NCBI GenBank assembly: GCA_031002005.1
Contig: CM061920.1
Span: forward strand, 49,764,610-49,828,609
Direction of reading: 5' to 3'
Length of the DNA stretch: 64,000 nt
Source: Vandiemenella viatica
Lineage: Eukaryota > Arthropoda > Insecta > Orthoptera > Morabidae
Of the stretch, positions 56,588 through 64,000 are shown piece after piece (position 1 is the first letter of the stretch; every line of letters starts with the position of its first letter). The notes under the pieces were generated by a model. The model did no database searches, was not told where the DNA came from, and saw only the letters and a list, made by a program, of their open reading frames with translations. The translations under genes were made by a program, and so were the position numbers.

Positions 56588-57165
56588 TCACCCGGTACCT
56601 AGAACACCTAGGAAGATTTCTGATCTACTTGTAAGGGTGAAAGACAAAAGGGAGAAACTACAGGCGCCAGGGGTATATCAAATACCTTGTAGCTGTGGCC
56701 AGGTATATATATGGGAAACAGGACGCACAATCAAGGAAAGACTTAATGAACATATTAGACATTTTAAAAATAACATCAGCTGTAGCACAACATTCAGCTG
56801 ATAGTGGACACACAATTTTATTTAATGAGACTAGTGTGCTGGTTCAGGAAAGCAGATGGTGGCCCAGACAGGTCAGAGGCGTTGGAAATCATAAAAGACC
56901 CGATAATATTAATGTGTATAGTGGGCTTCAGCTTGACCATATATGGTCATGCCTGCTCAGAAAACATGGGATGCAAGCCCCCACAAGACCAGCCGCGCTG
57001 GTGATGGAAACACCAGTGACGTCAATACAAACATGGCATTGGGAGCTATTTATAGGCGGCAGCGATCCGAGGCATGGTAGTTCTCTGATGGTCATATAAT
57101 AATGGCTGAAACATTAGGTTTCAATAAATTGACGCGGTTCCACCCGGAAAATCAAGACAACAAAT
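56588..57165 (+). mobile_element. Penelope-like element, GIY-YIG endonuclease end
   Basis: The plus frame reads PRKISDLLVRVKDKREKLQ, then GVYQIPCSCGQVYIWETGRT, IKERLNEHIRHFKNNIS and, after a frame change, SADSGHTILFNETSVLVQES and REALEIIKDP-like text. This is the GIY-YIG nuclease domain at the C-terminus of Penelope polyproteins; the usual YIGETGR box reads YIWETGR. The 3' end (CTGATGGTCATATAATAATG, then GCTGAAACATTAG) resembles the hammerhead-like core seen at 61616. No reverse transcriptase is present. Confidence 0.75.
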
Positions 57166-60100
57166 AACAAAGTAGTTGTATAGAAGCACGTTTACACATT
57201 ATCAATGAAAAAATATAGTATTTAATGGATACTGATAAATGAACAATGCCTAAGCAGTTGAATTTTTGTCCTTTTAATTATTTTCTGACAAAAATAAACC
57301 AACAAAAATTAGATTGCTTTGGCAGTAATTATTTTTCAGTATTATCAGCAATTGGAGAAAATGATCCACAACTTCCAGATACCTGATGGATAGTGGTCTG
57401 CTTGAACCAGGTAAAAATGGTGGGTCACATTTAGGATCTGTAGGCCCCTATGCTATAAATGTGGTGCACACCCTTATATATGCATATATAAAGCAATTTT
57501 ATTATTAAACTAATAAACCGTTTAATTAAAAATATTGGATAATGTAATGACAGTAGAAATATACGAAGATAAAATATTGAAGAATCTAAAGTTCATAACA
57601 TCCTTTCTGTATAGTTTCCAAGACTGAAGTGAACGAGGTTAGCAAGTGATGCCCACACATTCTATTTTTTGACTGATGATGGACAGATAAGGTACTGCCT
57701 ATTGTAGTTGTTGCAACCAAACACCCTCAGCAAAAGCCCGTGGAATTAAAAACTCAAAAGATTTTATAATAATATGAAAGAGTAAGCATACATATTAGGA
57801 TAGAACAATCGATAAAGATAATTAAGAGCAAACAAATCACACAATAGAGAAGCATTAAAAACCCAATATTGATTATTCACATACGCTTGTCAACAGGAAG
57901 ACAACGACTAAACTGTTTTTAAACAGCGCTACACTAATCAGAGGATTCCCACGCCACACCAAGCGATCGAGATTCCTGAATGCTGAAACAAAGTTTTAAA
58001 AAAAAAAAAAAGTTACTTAAGATAACAAAAAAATAAAATCGAATTAAGAAGTAGAATTAATACTGAATTCTAAATACACCTATTTCAATAATAAATGAAT
58101 GTATTTTTTTAATATAAATACTTACTTTAAAACAAAACTTTGATCTGCCACCGCTACTCGCCGTTTACATGGTATGCAAAATGAATTTATTTACCTAACC
58201 TTTCAGACTTGAAGGGCAGGGAATTTTAGTTTGTATTGCAGGTTTACGTCAGTGACTTCAATCTACATTCATATGCCTCGACCACAGTATACTGAAATCT
58301 TATCTTACAAGGGATATAAGTTCTCATTGTTCAGACGCACAGTTGTTACGTTTCAGTGTAGGTGCACTGAAATGTTACTTTACAGTACAACCATAATTCT
58401 TCTTCTCATGTCGATGACAGCATCAAATATGTGACAGCCACTAAATTACAACCGTAATTTAAAGGATTGAACTGTGTATGCATGATTTTTTTTAATGAGC
58501 ATTTCAGCACTTTCGGTGCTAAAACTGGTTCAGAAATAGTTTACTTTCTTTGCACATGATTTATTATTATTATTTTCACATTTGGTGCGGGCTCCTAAGC
58601 TACAGCCTTGTATCTGTGTTGTGACGGGTTGTTGCGTGCCTTAATTTAAATATATGAAATTCATTTTAATAATCTCAGGTAGCAAAAATTTAATAATTTT
58701 GAATTTATTGAAAATGAAAAGTATTCTTTAATTAAAATGCATTACAGCATAAATAAATCTAAAATTGTCATAATCTTGCCATTTAATTTATCTACTCAAA
58801 TAAACATAGCACAAGTGTGACTGAAGCTACTTTAGTGACAGTGGCAATTTTATACTATACCCTTGCCTATACTATAGATGAACATCAGTAAACTACAATT
58901 ACAGATATGAGCCTGTCATCTCAGCTAGCAATGTGATATTAACAATTTACAAACAAAATTAATGAATAAATGAAATAACAAAAGCACTGATTTTATAACA
59001 AAAAATTATTGGAAATATATGCTCCGGCTAAAACTCATGACTGTTTGATAGATTCTTATCTGCAAGTCACCTTGCCAAGACCATTATAAAGGCAAGAGAG
59101 CTTATTCAAATTGTAGTGCACAGTTCAAAGTATGTGGTATCCTTTTACCATACCAGACTGCACTGTGTGTTGCCCAAACAAAAATTAAATTCCACCTGAA
59201 TTAGCGAAACACTAATAAAAGTATCTGGTCACTGTTGCCAACTGATAAGAGATGTGTTCCCGGCCGCCACCACTGTATCAGTCCCTGTTGCAATCCTCGC
59301 CACTTGCCTCAACACCTCAGGACCACTTATTCTTCAAGCAGCGAGAGCTGATAGCACCAACAATGTTTCAAGATACTTCCTTCGATCTCCCGATACGTCC
59401 AATCATGAAACATTGTAACTTCAGATAAACAAATTCTGTTATTGGACAGTCACACACACACATCCTTTTTAGATCACGCCTCTTCATAAGTTTGTTTCTG
59501 ATTGGATGAAACCTCCCTTGCCTGTTGTCATTTCAGAGAATTTTGAATATCGAGCTTCTCTGTCTAACAGTGAGTCTGTCCTCGTCTCTTGTGTTTACAT
59601 GGGAACTGGCGCATATCTATTTAGGAATGTCTGGATTCACTTTGGTCACTTGATTCTGTAAATCTGCGTAACTTTGAAAATGTCACGAAGGCGGAATTAT
59701 CCACAGTGTATTTGGAGACACACAAATATTCCACCTTAGGAAAAAGTCTCTATTGAAGGTTTCACTGGCTGACAGTTGAGAAGGGTCAACTTCTTGAACT
59801 GTTTTTAGTGGAACAATGACCAAACGGAGTCCCCTTCTCAGAAGCCGGAGTGTTTGTCCGCCTGGGCCAACAGTGTCACTAGCAATTTAAGTACCGTAGT
59901 CACAAATAATAATTGTTTGATTTACTGCACTGCTCATCCTATACCCATACTAATCAAATAATGTAAGTTTATTATAATTTTATGTAATATTCCATAGCCT
60001 ATGCCGAATACTCTGTGTACAATTTGTTTTTGTGGGTATCAACCTAAAATTGATCCAGTCTGATGTAACGGGGAGAAGCACAGAACTTCATACAGCTCTT

Positions 60101-60311
60101 ATCCTTAATTTTTCCAAGCATTTCATTTTATGATTTGTCAATACCAACTCTGAATGCTGTATCAGCATTGTAAAATAAATTTACCCTTACAGATTCAATT
60201 TCAGTTGCTGTTACCAATGTTACTAAGGCTGCTAAAAGGTTGTTTAGTTCGTCCTCGGTGCAAGCAGTTTGAACAAATTTGGGTTATTCATAAGTAACAT
60301 AACAGTAATAT
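57166..60311. other. SEC62 intron 5 or flank, no recognised element
   Basis: Over 3 kb in which neither strand gave a recognisable domain. It is AT-rich, with a GC-richer part at about 59240-59700 that could be an LTR or gene-flank fragment. No SEC62 exon was recognised. Confidence 0.35.
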
Positions 60312-61705
60312 GAAATGAAATCATCACAGGAGTTCAGCCAGGTAGCATCGTAAAAAGACAATGTTTTGACAGCCTGCTCTGCTGTCTTCATCAGGTCTAC
60401 TACTTCAGATATTCCTACCTGAAAATCACAAACTAGACTGTCTTAGCAGCCAGTGAAAAGCAGACCACATCTATTGATGCTTGCAGAACCGTCCAATGGC
60501 AGCACAGTAGAATGATGAAGAGCCAGCAAAGATCTGACCCCATCTACTGATGGTTGTCAGGCCGCCCAATCAGCGCACGGCAGAACTAGAATGCGTGATC
60601 TGCCAACCGAGGGTATCGATGTTGTGGACTGCATACAGTCATATCTGGTAGCCGGACGTGCTGGAAAACTTAATCCATGGCGTCATTTGCACCCATAACG
60701 CCTTGTTGCAAAGATTTCTCTGGTTCAAGTCGGAGATCCCCAATAATAATCTGAGGAGTATCTTTAAACAGAATGCCTACTCTCAGTGACAGATAGAGCG
60801 TGCCTTTATTCAGAAGCCACCTAGACGACCAACTGAACAAGGTGAACCATTGAAAACTCTTGCCTTTCTTCGGGAAATATTGGAAGACTCTTGGCGCGGT
60901 ATGGTATAAAAAGCATTTTCCGGCTGCCTGCCAAGATACGCGATGTGCTCCACTCAGTTAAGGATGTTTTACGCCTAAGAATTCCTGGAATTTATTCCAT
61001 ACCATGTGAATGCGGCAAAGTTTACATCAGACAGACTGTCAGAATGATCGCTGAACTTATTACTGAGCACAAACGACACTTAATGCTGGTACAACTGGAA
61101 AAGTCTGTGATAGTCAAGCTTGCTTTCAATAAAGAGCATAGGATAGAGTTTGATAAAATGATGGTGCTGGCCAGGGTCTCTTCCTTCTGAGACTCAGTAA
61201 TTGGAGAGCCATTGAAAAAACAGTTGAACGATAATAACATCAATAGGAACAGCCTGGAGACCAATTATTAGGGATCTCCGACTTGAATGAGAGAAATCTT
61301 CGCAACAAGGTGTAATGGATGCAAATGACGCTGTGGATTAAGTTTGCCAGCCCATCCGGCTACCAGGTATGGCTCCATACGCAGTTGGCAACATCGATAC
61401 TCTCGGCTGGCAGATCATGCATTCCAGTTCTGCCATGCGCTAATTGGGCAGCCTAGCAATCAGCAGTAGATGGGGTCAGATTTCTGCTGGCTCTTCATTA
61501 GACTGTGCTGCCACTGGACGGTTCTGCAAGCGTTAGTAGATGTGGTCTGCTTTTCGCCTGCTGCTAAGGCAGTCTAGTTTGTGATTTTCAGGTAGGAATA
61601 TCTGAAGTAGTAGACCTGATGAAGACAGCAGAGGAGGCTGTCGAAACAGTGTTATTTTACGACACTATCTGGCTGAATTCCTGTGAAGATTTCATTTCAT
61701 CAATA
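60312..61705 (+). mobile_element. Penelope-like element between ~440-bp inverted terminal repeats
   Basis: The left arm (60312 to about 60750) starts GAAATGAAATCATCACAGGA and the right arm (about 61258-61705) ends TCCTGTGAAGATTTCATTTC, its complement. Further landmarks, such as CCAATTATTAGGGATCTCCG, pair too. The middle holds a broken Penelope endonuclease: PAKIRDVLHSVKDVLRLRIP, GIYSIPCECGKVYIRQTVRM and EHKRHLMLVQLEKSVIVKLA, then HRIEFDKMMVLARVSSF. The GIY and YI motifs are present. No reverse transcriptase. Same architecture as 34162-35443 but a different family. Confidence 0.75.
61616..61669 (+). ncRNA. Candidate hammerhead ribozyme in a Penelope-like terminal repeat
   Basis: Core CTGATGA at 61616-61622. 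Stem II is GACAGC (61624-61629) paired with GCTGTC (61637-61642). GAAA is at 61643-61646. Stem III is AGTGT (61648-61652) paired with ACACT (61662-61666), and the cleavage triplet is ATC (61667-61669) where GTC is usual. Penelope-like elements are known to carry hammerheads in their terminal repeats. Stem I pairing is poor next to the core and only AGGAAT/ATTCCT can be drawn further out. The left-arm copy (60388-60394, minus strand) keeps CTGATGA and stem II but has CAAAAC instead of CGAAAC. Confidence 0.5.
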
Positions 61706-61919
61706 TGCCAGGAAAGTCTCCACTCACATATAACATATGTATAGTCTTATTTTTGTCATATCAAAGTGGGTGGTTGTTGGGGGCTTATTTATGTTTATAT
61801 TGACATGAGTTTTGATGATGTGAGTGGTATTTAAAAATGTACAAAGATAATCAGTTACTAGCAATTTCCTAATTTGGTTTTCCCTTCTTCAAAATGGCCA
61901 CCACCTCCTTAAATTTTCT

Positions 61920-62160
61920 TTTGTTGGTAAGGGTGTCAGGGATTGGAACAAATTACCAAGTGAAGTAATGAATAATTTACCAAAAATACTTAAGGAATTT
62001 AAAATTAAAATTTGTAAATCAGAAAAGTAATTTGGGGAGGAATTTAATTTTGCAATTATAAAGATAATTTTTAAAAAAATGAAAAAATAAAAATGGGTAA
62101 TTAGATGACTAGGGTGCCACCAGTGTGTTAGCTCCATCGCAATTAAAAATTAATAATAAT
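61920..62160 (+). mobile_element. LINE2 3' tail
   Basis: GGGTGTCAGGGATTGGAACA, then ATTACCAAGTGAAGTAATGA and a terminal GTTAGCTCCATCGCAATTAA. This matches 13705-13890 and reads GVRDWNKLPSEVMNNLPKIL in the plus frame, the end of a CR1/Jockey-like ORF2. Confidence 0.7.
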
Positions 62161-62560
62161 TGGAGCGAGCCCTTATACTACGAGACGATTTGTACACTGT
62201 TTGAAAAAACTGCTGCATCTGTAGATGTGTAACAGAACATACTAATTCAAAGTCAATTCCAGATGTGCCAACAATCATTATTTTTGTAAAAAAAATTTTT
62301 TAAAAAAATAATTTTTATTCTTTCATGTTGACTAGGAGAGTTCTTCAGTGTGGAAATTGCTATCGTAGAACGAACAAGCCTGGTAAATAGTACGTCACCT
62401 CTGGTTTCTTGCCTAAAGCAATTCTGCCTGGTGGGCCTCCATTTAAGAGAAATTGGGGATTAAAAAGTGTAAGAATTGTGTCTAATTGACTTAACTTTGT
62501 GTGGAAGACCGTTCGTTAAGAACATTGGTTTAGCTGTCTTAAGGTGGTGTGTTCCTGATC
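62161..62560. other. Unassigned spacer
   Basis: Nothing recognised. The 3' part (62530-62590) has a weak tRNA-like B box (TGTTCGATCCC) followed by a T-run and may be a short SINE. Confidence 0.3.
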
Positions 62561-62696
62561 GGAGTTCCTATGTTCGATCCCACGACCCGAAGAATTTTTT
62601 TTTTTTCTTCTGTTTGTATTTTGTTTATTGTTATTCTATCTTGTAGCATTACAACCTATGTTCGATCCCATGACCCGGGAAATAATTTTTTTCCTG

Positions 62697-63557
62697 TTGT
62701 AACGCTTTTAGCGTCTCTTATCGTTGATTTGATTGTAATTATAATTATGAATAACTCAATTCTTTAGATCCAAAATATATCGTTTATTTTATATCTTCGG
62801 ATCTACTAGGAATTACAATGGAATTGGTTATTCTCAGAAGATGCAGGTTCGTTTTTAGGCAATGTTTTACTCGAGCATTCAATCTACTCTGATAACTATC
62901 ATCTGACAAGTCCTAATCTCCATAGCAACTTACAACTCATTGCTTTTTCTCTCTCATATGCCTCCTCTAGTTTATCATGGCTTTACTTAAAAAGACATTT
63001 ATAAACTTCTAAGAATAACCTTGCATATCAATCTTCTGAGATCCCCATCTCTCTTATTCCTAGTAGAATTGTTTACAACACATTCTCTTCTTAATACTAA
63101 TTAAATAATGGAATGAACCAAAAAACATGTCTGAATATTCACACAAATTCAAGTCCTGTCATGGTCGCCATGTAACGCTTTTAGTGTCTCTTATCGTTGA
63201 TTTGATTGTAATTATAATTATGAATAACTCAATTCTTTAGATCCAAAATGTATCGTTTATTTTATATCTTCGGATCTACTAGGAATTACAATGGAATTGG
63301 TTATTCTCAGAAGATGCAGGTTCATTTTTAGGCAATGTTTTACTCGAGCATTCAATCTACTCTGATAACTATCATCTCACAAGTCCTAATCTCCATAGCA
63401 ACTTACAACTCATTGCTTTTTCTCTCTAAGAGTATATATATTATTAGTTTTTTATCTACTCTCAGAGATCAAAAATATAATTTTCTTATGCAATTATTTC
63501 TGTTCTGTCACACTGTTTGTATTTTTTTTAATTGCTATTCGATCTTGTAGCTTTACA
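62697..63557 (-). mobile_element. LTR-like direct repeats of a decayed LTR element
   Basis: TGTAACGCTTTTAGCGTCTC starts at 62697 and a near-identical block (TGTAACGCTTTTAGTGTCTC) at 63171, about 474 bp apart. The similarity extends over about 270 bp. The second block continues to TCTTGTAGCTTTACA at 63557, so a TGTAA...TTACA unit of about 387 bp can be drawn. Immediately left of 63171 the minus strand reads TGGCGACCATGACAGGAC, which looks like a primer-binding site, placing the element on the minus strand. The internal part is only about 200 bp without a protein. A further tail piece of the unit lies at 62608-62653. Confidence 0.55.
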
Positions 63558-63735
63558 AATTTGTTTTAAACAAATTGTCCAAATTATTTATTTTCATTTG
63601 GATGATGTAAATCATAAAAACATTTGATACAAAAATTACATGCACACCAGGAACATTTTATAAAGGATATCCTTCCACGGCCACATACAGTATTTATTAT
63701 TAATGTAGGAAAGCAGATTTCATTAGCATTTGTAA

Positions 63736-64000
63736 ATTCATTATTTAAATTCAAAATTTGTTATTAATACTGATCAAATTGGATGTGCTAATGAATGTGA
63801 TTATAATCGCAGCTCTGGAATTCAAAGGCATGAAGACTGTGCTCGTGCTCATTCATACACAATGCAGAATGGTTTGACACTATCTGAAGGATTGCTACCA
63901 CACATATTCCTTTGTGCTCAGGTACCAGTCAACCAGTTTGGTTCAAGGATACACGAAGAAATTTGGCACTTGGAGCTGGAGAATGGAAACATTACTGTGA
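63736..64000 (+). CDS. DDE-type transposase-like ORF, open at window end
   Basis: An open plus frame from a stop at 63733-63735 to the end of the window (88 codons seen, no internal stop). It shows KFVINTDQIG, then HEDCARAHSYTMQ, LTLSEGLLPHIFLC, QVPVNQFGSRIHEEI and WHLELENGNITV. NTDQ-G followed by HSYT and LFLCLQ-type text is a pattern I recall from a large arthropod transposon ORF with a DDE core, where TDQ supplies the first Asp. The start lies upstream and is not identifiable, because the sequence before 63733 is AT-rich and stop-filled. The reading stays open, so this copy may be less decayed than its neighbours. Confidence 0.5.
   Translation, partial: MHYLNSKFVINTDQIGCANECDYNRSSGIQRHEDCARAHSYTMQNGLTLSEGLLPHIFLCAQVPVNQFGSRIHEEIWHLELENGNITV

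Noticed and set aside
62549..62767. Hydrophobic 72-codon frame that could resemble the missing SEC62 membrane span
   Set aside because: It lies across the LTR-like repeat, recurs partly at the second repeat copy, lacks a phase-2 acceptor and does not match the SEC62 C-terminus.

Overview
This is a repeat-dominated stretch of animal nuclear DNA, most likely from an insect with a large genome. The evidence is: spliced genes with GT-AG introns; Helitrons with insect-type termini (5' A|TC followed by a TA run, 3' CTAG|T); tRNA-derived SINEs; CR1/Jockey-like, RTE-like and I-like LINEs; Penelope-like elements; and hAT, pogo and Harbinger-type DNA transposons. The order cannot be fixed from sequence. 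A polyneopteran such as an orthopteran is only a guess. Two 1,000-base N runs (4247-5246 and 32776-33775) are assembly gaps.

Two host genes are supported, arranged head to head around about 7.0-7.7 kb. On the minus strand is the 5' half of a DNAJC28-like mitochondrial J-domain gene (a predicted non-coding exon near 7558-7640, then coding exons 7062-6928 and 6844-6713). On the plus strand is SEC62, the membrane subunit of the ER post-translational translocon (exons 7671-7706, 22852-22975, 23047-23152, 23328-23529 and 30405-30592, all phase-consistent). The initiator codons are 608 bp apart, so they probably share a bidirectional promoter. The last SEC62 exon or exons, with the second membrane span and C-terminus, were not found after 30592.

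The rest is mobile DNA, mostly inside SEC62 introns 1, 4 and 5. Region by region: 2.7-6.4 kb, Helitron, LINE, DUF7869-like transposase and SINE debris. 9-14.4 kb, CR1/Jockey-like LINE pieces, one interrupted by an RTE-like LINE that carries a 5' inversion. 15.8-18.2 kb, a tandem array with a roughly 560-bp higher-order period. 19.3-20.8 and 28.9-30.2 kb, Helitrons with internal tandem repeats. 24-28.6 kb, an internally deleted pogo transposase and a long RTE-like LINE. 32.4-36.7 kb, a MITE and Penelope-like elements with inverted terminal repeats. 37.0-44.8 kb, hAT-type termini enclosing two hAT transposase relics, SINEs, a MITE and a Harbinger-like element. 44.8-50.3 kb, a minus-strand LTR retrotransposon cut by a chimeric Helitron. 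50.3-55.1 kb, an I-like LINE with RNase H. 56.6-61.7 kb, Penelope-like GIY-YIG fragments, one with a candidate hammerhead ribozyme. 62.6-64 kb, LTR-like direct repeats and the start of a still-open DDE transposase frame.

The most informative feature is the composite Helitron at 45429-48064. It has the 5' half of one family and the 3' end of another, sits at an A|T dinucleotide inside a retrotransposon protease, and its removal leaves that reading frame continuous. No new bacterial-type or cellular system was seen; the novelty is in mobile-element architecture.
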